From Scalindua sp964584595 (GTDB lineage Bacteria > Planctomycetota > Brocadiia > Brocadiales > Scalinduaceae), in the NCBI GenBank assembly GCA_964584595.1, contig CAZPAM010000003.1, positions 28,894-92,893 of the forward strand: a stretch of DNA of 64,000 nt, written 5' to 3'. Every line of letters begins with the position of its first letter. The first letter of the stretch is position 1. Positions 46,771 to 53,894 of this stretch are shown here, piece by piece. The position numbers were made by a program, and so were the translations under genes. The notes under the pieces are model-generated. The model had not been told where the DNA came from, made no database searches, and saw only the letters and a list, made by a program, of their open reading frames with translations.

Positions 46771-46836
46771 TAATTAGTAATTAGTCATTTGTCAGTAGTC
46801 AATAGTCATTCGTCAATCGCAAATCGTCAATTGACA
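46767..46836. repeat. Ten phased degenerate heptanucleotide repeats
   Basis: Ten consecutive 7-mers of the form NTNGTCA (for example TTAGTCA, TTTGTCA, GTAGTCA, ATAGTCA, TTCGTCA, ATCGTCA) fill the gap between the pseudouridine synthase gene and the exonuclease gene exactly. Shorter arrays with the same unit lie at 52699-52740 and 53011-53038. Confidence 0.75.
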
Positions 46837-46838
46837 CT

Positions 46839-47468
46839 ATGGGCTTAATCACTTATCATATGCAAAGAATGAAAACACCCTTACAGAGAATGAAAGTGCC
46901 ATCTATGTGCAGTGAAAGCTGGGTTGCTCTTGATTTTGAGACTGCGACAAGAGAGAGAAACAGTGCATGTGCGATCGGACTGGCCTTTGGTCGTAAGACC
47001 GAGATAATCGGCAGGGCGTCTGCGCTCATAAAACCTCCGGGCAATAAGTTTGAAGAATTCCATTCGAGTCTCCACGGAATAGACGCATCTACGGTAGAAA
47101 GAGAAAGAACATTTCCGGAGCTTTGGCCGGAACTGATCCCTGCGTTCAGCAAGGTGATAGTCCTGGCTCACAATGCCTCATTCGACATAAGTGTTTTACA
47201 GTCCAGTCTCGATACTTATGGTATTGCATATCCCAGTATTGAATATTATTGCACAGTTGATTTTGCTAGAAAAATGTGGCCGGACTTAAGAAATCATAAA
47301 TTAAATACCGTTGCTGAGTACCTTGGGATAGAGTTCAAACATCATGATGCAGAAGAAGATGCGTCAGTGTGTGCAAGGGTGGTAGTTGAATGCATGAAGA
47401 TTACAGGCCTGGAGGATATTAAATTACTGGCGAAGGTGCTGGAAGTCAAAGCCAGGTATATTTGTTAA
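46839..47468 (+). CDS. 3'-5' exonuclease, DnaQ-like (DEDDh)
   Basis: 209 residues. Exo I WVALDFETATRERNSACAIGL (catalytic Asp and Glu), Exo II LAHNASFDISVLQSSL and Exo III HHDAEEDASVCARVV place it among DEDDh exonucleases, such as the PolC/DinG-type or epsilon-like proofreading fold. The start is uncertain: the ATG at 46839 sits directly after the repeat array and the first 28 residues carry repeated Met and Arg (MQRMKTPLQRMKVPSM), so a later ATG at 46890 or 46905 is equally possible. Confidence 0.87.
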   Translation: MGLITYHMQRMKTPLQRMKVPSMCSESWVALDFETATRERNSACAIGLAFGRKTEIIGRASALIKPPGNKFEEFHSSLHGIDASTVERERTFPELWPELIPAFSKVIVLAHNASFDISVLQSSLDTYGIAYPSIEYYCTVDFARKMWPDLRNHKLNTVAEYLGIEFKHHDAEEDASVCARVVVECMKITGLEDIKLLAKVLEVKARYIC

Positions 47469-47482
47469 TGGGAGGGGTTGAA

Positions 47483-48169
47483 ATGAGAGTAAAAATTTTA
47501 GTGTTGATGATTTGCTGTTCTTTTCTGGTTGTTCCGGATGTATATGCAGCATCAAAGAGGAAGCTGAATGATAGAATTGAAAGGGCTAACAATTATCTTG
47601 AAGATGTAATGGAGATTCCTGATACGAGGATACCTTCAGCCCTTTTGCGAAAGAGTCACGGTGTTGTAATAATACGTCAGTATAAGGCTGGATTCATTTT
47701 TGGGATAAAGGGTGGCAAGGGAGTAGCTCTGAAGAGAGATAAAAAGACCGGAAAGTGGAGTGCGCCTTCGTTTGTTACCAGTGCAGAGGGAAGTGCCGGA
47801 TTCCAGGCTGGATTGCAGTCAATTGATACGATACTTTTGATAATGAATAAGAGAGGTTTAGAGTCCCTGCTGAAGGCAAAGTGTAAATTGGGTCTTGATG
47901 CGTCTGTTGCAGTGGGTCCTTATGGAAGAGATGCAGAGGCGAAGATAGGGCCTGATACCGCTTTTCTGGTCTACGCAACGGCTAACGGGCTTTTCGCCGG
48001 ACTATCAGTGGAGGGTGGGGTTTTAACACAGGATAACGGCGCTAATGAAAAGTTTTATGGTAAAGAGGAGGTGACCATAAAGGAAATATTTAATGATGAG
48101 GTCACAGTGCCTGACGAGGCAAAAGAGCTGATTGAGTTATTGGAGAAATACTGTAAAGAGACAGAGTAG
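47483..48169 (+). CDS. SYLF (YSC84) domain lipid-binding protein, exported
   Basis: 228 residues. A signal peptide (MRVKILVLMICCSFLVVPDVYA) precedes the SYLF domain: IPSALLRKSHGVVIIRQYKAGFIFGIKGGKG, SFVTSAEGSAGFQAGLQSIDTILLIMNKRG and FLVYATANGLFAGLSVEGGVL are the characteristic blocks. SYLF domains bind phosphoinositides in eukaryotes; bacterial roles are unclear, perhaps envelope association. The start at 47483 has GGGAGGGG upstream; a GTG/ATG extension to 47462 overlaps the previous gene and was rejected. Its last codons occur as a copy near 48857. Confidence 0.88.
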   Translation: MRVKILVLMICCSFLVVPDVYAASKRKLNDRIERANNYLEDVMEIPDTRIPSALLRKSHGVVIIRQYKAGFIFGIKGGKGVALKRDKKTGKWSAPSFVTSAEGSAGFQAGLQSIDTILLIMNKRGLESLLKAKCKLGLDASVAVGPYGRDAEAKIGPDTAFLVYATANGLFAGLSVEGGVLTQDNGANEKFYGKEEVTIKEIFNDEVTVPDEAKELIELLEKYCKETE

Positions 48170-48200
48170 TGGAAAGAAGTTGCAAAGTTAAAAGTGAGCT

Positions 48201-48220
48201 CCTGCCTACCGGCAGGCAGG
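48201..48220. repeat. REP-like GC-rich palindrome
   Basis: CCTGCCTACCGGCAGGCAGG, arms CCTGCC and GGCAGG around TACC, continuing into a second GGCAGG overlap. It lies just downstream of the SYLF gene, inside the tandem duplication, and is missing from the other unit. Confidence 0.65.
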
Positions 48221-48251
48221 CTTAACTTCAGGTACTTTTAACCTGGCACTT

Positions 48252-48743
48252 TCAGGTATTATATTTATTATAGAATCCCACTATCCTGCTTATTAAACCT
48301 TTACCTTCTTTTTTTGGGGCTACTGAAATGCTGTTTAATACATTCCAGTCCCTGGTATTGGCTATTTCATATATTGTGTTTATTATATCACTTGGAAATT
48401 TACAATTCTCTCCAATACTTAGATTAACATTTAATTCAGAAGTTTTAGAATTATATCTAAGTCCTACAAGTGATTGAGATTCAGTAGGCCTTGTGCCGTA
48501 CTTTACCACAGTCTTTTCTGTCTTATTGATATAATCCTTTATAAATTCATTGTATTCCTTCTTTGGATAAATAAAACGTACCAGTACATCAAACTTGGTG
48601 CTTTCAAAGAATTTTGTACCCAGTACACCACTTTTTACATCATACCTAGAAAGTCTGTGCTCCAACAATTCATATAATATGTCGTATTTTCTTTTAGTAA
48701 CTCTCGGGCTGATATTTTCAATAGAAATTTTTGTCGAATTCAT
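48252..48743 (-). CDS. Unknown protein, copy 1 of a duplicated gene
   Basis: 163 residues from the conserved ATG at 48743. I recognise no family. It is nearly collinear with the neighbouring copy 2: shared blocks include ENISPRVTKRKYD, LLEHRLSRYDVKSGVLGTKFFESTKFDVLVRFIYPK, KTVVKYGTRPTESQSLVGLRYNSKTSELNVNLSIGENCKFPSDI and FYNKYNT. The upstream segment that encodes residues 10-39 in copy 2 is present here as DNA but contains a stop codon and a one-base deletion; the frame now runs 17 codons further to 48794 only by shifting. So copy 1 is either an N-terminally shortened gene or a decaying one. No signal peptide or membrane segment. Confidence 0.65.
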   Translation of the reverse strand: MNSTKISIENISPRVTKRKYDILYELLEHRLSRYDVKSGVLGTKFFESTKFDVLVRFIYPKKEYNEFIKDYINKTEKTVVKYGTRPTESQSLVGLRYNSKTSELNVNLSIGENCKFPSDIINTIYEIANTRDWNVLNSISVAPKKEGKGLISRIVGFYNKYNT

Positions 48744-48983
48744 AATAGAAGTAATTAATGTGGTGAATCTGGTAATTTGTTTTATGATTTGCACAAATAC
48801 TTAGATAAGTCCAGATATCTATCATTATACACCTAAATGTATAATATGGAATGATATTGTAAAGAGACGGAATAGAGGAAAGAAGTTGCTAAGGTATGAG
48901 TGAACTAAAGTTAAAAAAATAGAACTCCTTAACTTTAGGCACTTCACACTTCAGGCATTTTAGGCGCTTTTAACCTGAAACCT

Positions 48984-49589
48984 TTAGGTATTATATTTAT
49001 TAGAGAATTCCACTATCTTGCTTAATAAGCTTTTCTCTTTTTCCGGACCTACTGAAATGTTGTTTAATACAGTCCAATCCCCGGTCCTGGCTATTTCATT
49101 TATTGTTTCTGTTATATCATTTGGAAATCTACAATTCTCTCCAATGCTGAGATTAACTTTTAAGTCAGAAGTTTGAGAATTATATCTAAGTGCAACAATT
49201 GATTGAGATTCAGTAGGTTTTGGACCATACTTTACCACTGTTTTGTCTGTTTTAATGTCAGGCTCTTTTGTGGGTTCATTGTTATCCTGTTTAGGGTAAA
49301 TAAATCGTACCAGTACATCAAACTTGGTGCTTTCAAAAAATTTCGTATCTAGTACACCACTTTTCACATCAAATCTTGAAAGCCTGTGTTCCAATATTTC
49401 ATTTAATTTGTCATATTTCCTTTTAGTGACTCTTGGGCTGATGTTTTCAATAGGAATTGTTGTAGAATTCATAATCGAAGTAATTAAAAGTGACATATCT
49501 GGTAATTTGCTTAGTAACTTACATAAATACCTGAATAAATCAAGCGATTTTTCAATATACACTTGGGCTTTTAAATCGCCAATCATCAA
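48984..49589 (-). CDS. Unknown protein, copy 2 of a duplicated gene
   Basis: 201 residues. Same protein as copy 1 with an intact N-terminal extension (KAQVYIEKSLDLFRYLCKLLSKLPD), a helical, Leu-rich segment. The conserved core starts at Met40 (49472, MNSTTIPIENISPRVTKRKYD). The core is predicted as mixed alpha/beta and soluble, with the ordered end NKYNT. The first residues are encoded partly by a heptanucleotide-like repeat (49575-49595), so the true start may lie downstream of 49589. Function unknown; location beside the SYLF gene and before a chemoreceptor gives no clear hint. Confidence 0.7.
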   Translation of the reverse strand: MMIGDLKAQVYIEKSLDLFRYLCKLLSKLPDMSLLITSIMNSTTIPIENISPRVTKRKYDKLNEILEHRLSRFDVKSGVLDTKFFESTKFDVLVRFIYPKQDNNEPTKEPDIKTDKTVVKYGPKPTESQSIVALRYNSQTSDLKVNLSIGENCRFPNDITETINEIARTGDWTVLNNISVGPEKEKSLLSKIVEFSNKYNT

Positions 49590-49854
49590 TCATAGATCTC
49601 TTAACCCCCATCCCCAGACAAAAGGCACTGAGGACTTTTCCCCAGACGAGACAGGTGCTGTATATTTTGACATGTCCGTTGAATAATTAATCAGGAAGAC
49701 ATAGCTTTTGTTTGAATGTACATATGTTGTACATATAAAGAACATATTATTTCGTCGGTACCAGAAGAAATAACCTGACTAACATTAAGTAGATACATGG
49801 CTTATGATTCGTAATACGCTGAATATATGAACCGATAAAATTGTGTAACTTAAC

Positions 49855-49870
49855 TGGCATGTTTATTGCG
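49855..49870 (+). promoter_or_regulatory. Sigma-54 (RpoN) type promoter
   Basis: TGGCATGTTTATTGCG: -24 GG and -12 GC with the required ten-base spacing, in the context TGGCAYRNNNNTTGC. Only the last base departs from consensus. It lies 45 bases upstream of the sigma-28-like site. Confidence 0.5.
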
Positions 49871-49914
49871 CTTTTCCTCAACGCAAATTCAATCCAATAA
49901 AAAAATATTTTAAC

Positions 49915-49941
49915 TAAAGTATCTCGTGTTTGTGTCGATAA
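49915..49941 (+). promoter_or_regulatory. Sigma-28 (FliA) type promoter of the chemoreceptor gene
   Basis: TAAAGTAT, an 11-base spacer, then GTCGATAA, against the consensus TAAAGTTT-N11-GCCGATAA; 14 of 16 positions agree and the spacing is exact. Chemoreceptor genes are typical sigma-28 targets. The next gene start is at 50225. Confidence 0.6.
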
Positions 49942-50224
49942 TTATAGGTCGAGAAGGTCACTTTTAACAGTTGTTCATTTTTTACTTAGACTACTTAATA
50001 CATTTTAGAGTCATTGTAAATAAGTGACTATCTCTATACGATATCCAGCCAATATTTATAAATTATAGATAAAGAATAATCTAAAATAAGGATCTTGGGC
50101 TGTTTAGGATGGAACAATCAACCAATTCTGTGTGGCAAAACATGCCGACTAGTTCGGGTTAGGCTTTAATAAGTTATAGAATTTCAGTGGACGTTTTTAA
50201 TTATAATAGAGAGGAGATATAATT

Positions 50225-52342
50225 ATGAAAACGGATAAGCATAAGGGCGGAGGAATAACCGGTATTGCTCGAATGGGAGTAAACAAGTTATTGACCTTTG
50301 GCTTCGGTGCGTCAATTATTGCGTCAGTTGTGGTCGGCCTGGTAGCATGGATAAGTCTTACCGATATAACTACAAACGTTGAAGACATTACGGAGAATGC
50401 GCAACTTGTAAATGATGGCATGGTGGAAGTAGCCGGCAATACAAAAAAGGCCTCCGATGATACGGAAGTAATGGTAAATGATGCAGGGGCTATGGTGAAC
50501 GATGCAAAAGCCATGGTTAAAAACGTGGAGGAAAAAGTATTACATAATGTAAAAACAACCTCGGAAGGTATAGGCCTGATTGGAGATTCCCTGGGGAAGA
50601 TCGTGGAGGAAATAGGTAACTCAACAGAATCAGCCACGAAGGCCAGTGATAACATGGTAAAGATGGTCGACTCTTTGTATGAGATCGAAGGTGCTTCCGC
50701 CGATATTTCAAGTGATATAGAATTGAAGATTAATTCGTCAGTCGAGTCAAGCATGAAGGGTATAGATAGAATCGAAAAGTCCTTTGAAAAGATTGTGAAA
50801 AATTTTACAGAACTGACTGAAAGGGATGGTATCGACACGGCCACCATGATTCTCGAGTCCCAGGCACTGCTGGAATCTATAAACCGAGTGTCCCTACCTC
50901 TGGTCCGATCCGTAAAGGACAATATTAAGACTAGTGCGAAGGAGCTAAAAATTGTCGAGGAATCACTAAATGATTTTTCGGCTGAAGTGGGCTATTTTAC
51001 TTCAGATACGGAAGATGCAAAGAAAAGTATGACAGCAATGGCAAAAGACCTGGTTGAGAATAAGAATGAAATAGAACAGAAATTCCTGCCGTTAGTTAAT
51101 GAAGTAAAGGTTAATATCCAGGCAGGAGAAAACCAGATGCTGGCAATGGTGAAAACACTGGAGGGTCTCGGCTTAAAGCTTGAGGGTTTTAACTCACAGC
51201 TTATAGAGTTCGGCTCAGGGTTTGGCTTATTTGTCAAAAAGACAGAGGAGGCATCCGGGGTATCTAAAGTGATAAAAGAAGAAGCATTAGGCGCATCCGG
51301 GAACGCTAAGTCTACTAAAACTTTAATGCTTGTGATTATTGTCAGCATTGTTCTCGCGCTTATCGGACTTTCCATTGTTATACGTAACGCTATAAGCAAA
51401 CCAATAAAAACAGTCGTAGAATCCTTAGACAGCGCCTCAGAACAGGTAACTTCAGCTTCAATACAAATATCAGGGTCAAGCCAGTCGTTGGCCCAGGGTG
51501 CTTCAGAGCAGGCGTCTTCACTTGAAGAGACCTCGGCATCAATGGAAGAAATGTCGTCAGTAACTAAGCAAAATGCCGATAATGCTGAAGAGGCGGCCAA
51601 TCTGGTAAATATGTGTAGTGGTGCCGCAGAAGATGGGAGCAAGATTGTAGGAGAAATGAACAGTTCAATGGAGGAGATTAACGCCAGCAGTAAGAAAATA
51701 GCAGAGATTACAAAAGTAATAGATGGTATTGCATTTCAGACTAATCTGCTGGCGCTAAATGCGGCAGTGGAGGCTGCACGAGCGGGTGAACATGGTAAGG
51801 GATTCGCCGTGGTGGCAGAAGAAGTGCGCAATCTGGCTCAAAGGAGTGCTACTGCTGCAAAGGACACAACCGTCCTGATAGAAGATAGTGTTCAAAAGGC
51901 AGGAAATGGAGTCGAGCTTGCAGTTAAGTGTGGAGATGCATTGCAGGATATTGTAAAGAATGTCATGAAGGCTAAAGAACTAACGAATGGTATAACTACT
52001 GCATCTACCGAGCAATCAGAGGGGATAAACCAGGTGAGTAATGCGGTGCATCAGATGGACCAGGTTACGCAGCAAAATGCGGCAAGTGCGGAAGAAACAG
52101 CATCTGCAAGTGAGGAGTTGTCGGCTCAGGCTCAAAACCTGAAAGAGCAAGTCGAAATGTTATCCTCGCATGTTGGAATTAAAGAAAAGAAATTGTTGGA
52201 TGACAGCAGTAATGCACAATTGCCGGAATCCGGTAATGTGGAAGGTGACGGTAACGGTAACGGTAACGGTGTAACAGAACCTGAGGCATTAATGTCGCCG
52301 AGTGAAAACAGGATTGTGGAACATAACGAAGAATACGTGTAG
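50225..52342 (+). CDS. Methyl-accepting chemotaxis protein
   Basis: 705 residues. Membrane helix 1 at about residues 22-45 (ASIIASVVVGLVAWISL), a long periplasmic helical sensor region (about 46-365), membrane helix 2 at about 365-388 (TLMLVIIVSIVLALIGLSIVI), then HAMP-like linker and the signalling domain with the conserved hairpin tip AFQTNLLALNAAVEAARAGEHGKGFAVVAEEVRNLAQRSA (about 500-540, read in two parts). Glutamine/glutamate-rich methylation helices flank it (EQASSLEETSASMEEMSSV, ASAEETASASEELSAQA). The periplasmic part is coiled-coil-like and not a named sensor domain. GAGGAG lies before the ATG. A low-complexity Gly/Asn tail follows the signalling domain. Confidence 0.94.
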   Translation: MKTDKHKGGGITGIARMGVNKLLTFGFGASIIASVVVGLVAWISLTDITTNVEDITENAQLVNDGMVEVAGNTKKASDDTEVMVNDAGAMVNDAKAMVKNVEEKVLHNVKTTSEGIGLIGDSLGKIVEEIGNSTESATKASDNMVKMVDSLYEIEGASADISSDIELKINSSVESSMKGIDRIEKSFEKIVKNFTELTERDGIDTATMILESQALLESINRVSLPLVRSVKDNIKTSAKELKIVEESLNDFSAEVGYFTSDTEDAKKSMTAMAKDLVENKNEIEQKFLPLVNEVKVNIQAGENQMLAMVKTLEGLGLKLEGFNSQLIEFGSGFGLFVKKTEEASGVSKVIKEEALGASGNAKSTKTLMLVIIVSIVLALIGLSIVIRNAISKPIKTVVESLDSASEQVTSASIQISGSSQSLAQGASEQASSLEETSASMEEMSSVTKQNADNAEEAANLVNMCSGAAEDGSKIVGEMNSSMEEINASSKKIAEITKVIDGIAFQTNLLALNAAVEAARAGEHGKGFAVVAEEVRNLAQRSATAAKDTTVLIEDSVQKAGNGVELAVKCGDALQDIVKNVMKAKELTNGITTASTEQSEGINQVSNAVHQMDQVTQQNAASAEETASASEELSAQAQNLKEQVEMLSSHVGIKEKKLLDDSSNAQLPESGNVEGDGNGNGNGVTEPEALMSPSENRIVEHNEEYV
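52244..52267 (+). repeat. Hexanucleotide tandem repeat in the chemoreceptor gene
   Basis: Four GGTRAC hexamers (one GGTGAC then three GGTAAC) encode Gly-Asp followed by Gly-Asn repeats in the C-terminal tail. The count could vary by slipped-strand mispairing without changing the frame. Confidence 0.75.
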
Positions 52343-52356
52343 GATTTAATGATTAC

Positions 52357-52391
52357 CGCCTGGCAGACCGGCGGGCAGGCTGACAGGCAGG
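52357..52391. repeat. REP-like GC-rich palindromic cluster
   Basis: Interrupted inverted repeats built from CTGGCAG, GGCGGGCAGGC and GACAGGCAGG, related to the palindromes at 9071-9093 and 48201-48220. The last part overlaps the terminator of the chemoreceptor gene. Confidence 0.55.
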
Positions 52392-52427
52392 GAGGAGTTA
52401 TGAAATTCTTTCCTGCCTTCTTTTTTT
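52385..52427 (+). terminator. Rho-independent terminator of the chemoreceptor gene
   Basis: AGGCAGG (52385-52391) pairs with CCTGCCT (52412-52418), with partial extension into the GGAG/CTTT region; a run of seven T follows after TC (52419-52427). It lies about 45 bases after the chemoreceptor stop. Confidence 0.6.
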
Positions 52428-52434
52428 ATCTGTA

Positions 52435-52680
52435 TTATGTCCTCGGCGTCTTTTGTCCGGGGAAATCTGTTTTCTTTGTGATTCTCTTTTTAATATTTCT
52501 TTCTATCTGTTCCAGCGAGCGGCCTGAGAGAACCTGCCTCATAGCCCAGAAACGAGGACTCTGGAATTTGTGGGTTTTGGCCTTCTCGACTAATGATTGA
52601 AACAGCCTGGCCTTTTCATCCTTTTCTGTCTTGCTGAGTGTGTTTAGATATGTAGTTAATTTCTTTGGAAATTCTTCCAT
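52435..52680 (-). CDS. Small protein of unknown function
   Basis: 81 residues, highly charged and soluble (starts MEEFPKKLTTYLNTLSKTEKD; contains GRSLEQIERNIKKRITKKTDF). No domain is recognised and no ribosome binding site is visible, but the composition is protein-like and it follows two other minus-strand genes. An opposite-strand frame overlaps it and is less plausible. Treat as tentative. Confidence 0.42.
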   Translation of the reverse strand: MEEFPKKLTTYLNTLSKTEKDEKARLFQSLVEKAKTHKFQSPRFWAMRQVLSGRSLEQIERNIKKRITKKTDFPGQKTPRT

Positions 52681-52698
52681 TGTCGTACAATATTACTT

Positions 52699-52740
52699 AA
52701 GTCATTAGTTATAAGTAATTTGTCATTAGTCAATTAGTTC
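52699..52740. repeat. Heptanucleotide repeat array
   Basis: About six 7-mers related to the array at 46767-46836 (AAGTCAT, TAGTTAT, AAGTAAT, TTGTCAT, TAGTCAA). It lies between two small minus-strand genes. Confidence 0.6.
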
Positions 52741-52754
52741 GTATTCCGTTCTTA

Positions 52755-52994
52755 TTATTGCCTGAGTGCAATATAGAGAAGTAAGAGTATTATAACAATT
52801 ATGTTAATTGTGAGGATTATCGCGAGTTGTGACAGCGGTTCTGAAAATGATAGAAACCCGGCAAGCCAGGATTGTGAAGTTTGATTAATCTTCCAGTAAG
52901 CGTATCCATCAACCACTACCAAAGGCAAGATAATAAATTTTACGAATGATTTGAATGCGGTACGTTTAATACCCCGCCTTCTTATTGCAGCCAT
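52755..52994 (-). CDS. Small protein with two membrane helices
   Basis: 79 residues. A basic N-terminus (MAAIRRRGIKRTAFKSF) is followed by two hydrophobic segments, FIILPLVVVDGYAYW (about 20-36) and LAIILTINIIVIILLLLYIAL (about 57-77). AGGGA lies about ten bases ahead of the ATG. No family is recognised. It begins 27 bases downstream of trmB on the same strand. Confidence 0.58.
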   Translation of the reverse strand: MAAIRRRGIKRTAFKSFVKFIILPLVVVDGYAYWKINQTSQSWLAGFLSFSEPLSQLAIILTINIIVIILLLLYIALRQ

Positions 52995-53010
52995 AATCTT
53001 AATCCCTTAA

Positions 53011-53038
53011 TTCGTCAATCATCATTTGTCATTCGTAA
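53011..53038. repeat. Heptanucleotide repeat array overlapping trmB
   Basis: Four 7-mers (TTCGTCA, ATCATCA, TTTGTCA, TTCGTAA) of the same unit as at 46767-46836. The array extends into trmB, so that the last codons (Thr-Asn-Asp-Lys) and the stop are repeat-derived. Confidence 0.6.
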
Positions 53039-53717
53039 CACGTTGTCCTGCAAGTGAAAACCGCACGTATTTGATTACTCGATTATCAGCAAGATGTCTT
53101 TTCTCATAATTCGTCTTGATGTAAAGATCTTCATGTAGTCTTTCATCATCATAAACATCATCGATCTTTTCTTCGATTACACATCTGTTTTCTATTAATG
53201 ATTTGAGGCTGAAATCGAAAAAGGGATTTGAATCTGTTTTGAGGTGGATTGATGCTCCCCCTTTTATCACATGCTTATAGACAGCCAGATATCGGGCAGC
53301 GGTGAGTCTTTTTCTGATCTTGCTATTTCTTAAAAATGGATCAGGAAAGGTTATCCATATTTCATCAACTTCTCCTTTAGTAAAATAGTGAGCAAGGTTT
53401 AGAATCTCTATGCGAAGGAAAGCTACGTTGGTAAGGCCACGCTTCCGGGCGTCAACACATCCGGTCCACAGGCGTGAACCCTTCATATCAACACCAATAA
53501 AATTTCTATCAGGATATTTCTCTGCAAGAGCCAGGGTATAAGCACCTTTGCCGCACGCTAACTCCAGGCTGATTGGGTTGCTGTTCTTGAAATGATCTTC
53601 CGCCCAGGTCCCATAATACCTGAAATCATCCTGTTCCGGTTGATCGGTAAATTGTATGACGTTTTTAAAACTAGCAAGTTCACGGATCTTGTGTAGTTTG
53701 TATCTTCGCACAGTCAC
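53022..53717 (-). CDS. trmB: tRNA (guanine-N7)-methyltransferase
   Basis: 231 residues. LELACGKGAYTLALAEKYPDRNFIGVDMKGSRLW is the SAM-binding block, IWITFPDPFLRNSKIRKRL the family motif (usually FPDPWPKxRHxxRR), and HLKTDSNPFFDF the substrate region. It makes m7G46 in tRNA. The motif has Phe-Leu-Arg in place of Trp-Pro-Lys, a divergence seen in several phyla. The C-terminal residues appear to come from an invading heptanucleotide repeat. Confidence 0.92.
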   Translation of the reverse strand: MTVRRYKLHKIRELASFKNVIQFTDQPEQDDFRYYGTWAEDHFKNSNPISLELACGKGAYTLALAEKYPDRNFIGVDMKGSRLWTGCVDARKRGLTNVAFLRIEILNLAHYFTKGEVDEIWITFPDPFLRNSKIRKRLTAARYLAVYKHVIKGGASIHLKTDSNPFFDFSLKSLIENRCVIEEKIDDVYDDERLHEDLYIKTNYEKRHLADNRVIKYVRFSLAGQRVTNDK

Positions 53718-53894
53718 ATCTCCGGTAAGAGTGCCACATCATTATCCTAATCTGGACAAACAATAACTGGATATTGTGTTCATTCAGTTCTGACTATTAT
53801 GCTATAATACGAATTAATGTGTTTTTTGCAAATGGAATAAGCTTGATATTCGTTTAGATATTGAAATTATGAAAGGAATCGGAGGAGTGTATCT

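Larger units (their letters stand above)
48150..49589. repeat. Tandem duplication of about 0.7 kb
   Basis: Two similar units, with matching points 707 to 732 bases apart: the SYLF gene end TGTAAAGAGAC at 48152 and 48859, the paralogue stop at 48252 and 48984, and its conserved ATG at 48743 and 49472. The second unit carries, at 48856-48876, an in-frame replica of the SYLF gene's last codons (Tyr-Cys-Lys-Glu-Thr-Glu-stop). Confidence 0.8.
49590..50224. other. Long intergenic region and chemoreceptor leader
   Basis: 635 bases without a gene. It holds two 9-base direct repeats TGTACATAT (49717-49725 and 49728-49736), a sigma-54-type site (49855-49870), a sigma-28-type site (49915-49941), and a leader of about 275 bases with short hairpins around 50134-50164 (GGCAAAACATGCC; CCGACTAGTTCGG). 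At 49619-49686 the plus strand reads like the end of a protein (GTEDFSPDETGAVYFDMSVE then stop), possibly a gene remnant. Confidence 0.5.

Noticed and set aside
48201..48220. Palindrome considered as terminator of the SYLF gene
   Set aside because: No T tract follows it; it fits the dispersed palindrome family better.
50992..51642. Long open frame (216 codons) antisense to the chemoreceptor gene, and another at 50197-50922
   Set aside because: Low-complexity Ser-rich translation that mirrors the codon bias of the true gene; no ribosome binding site or domain.
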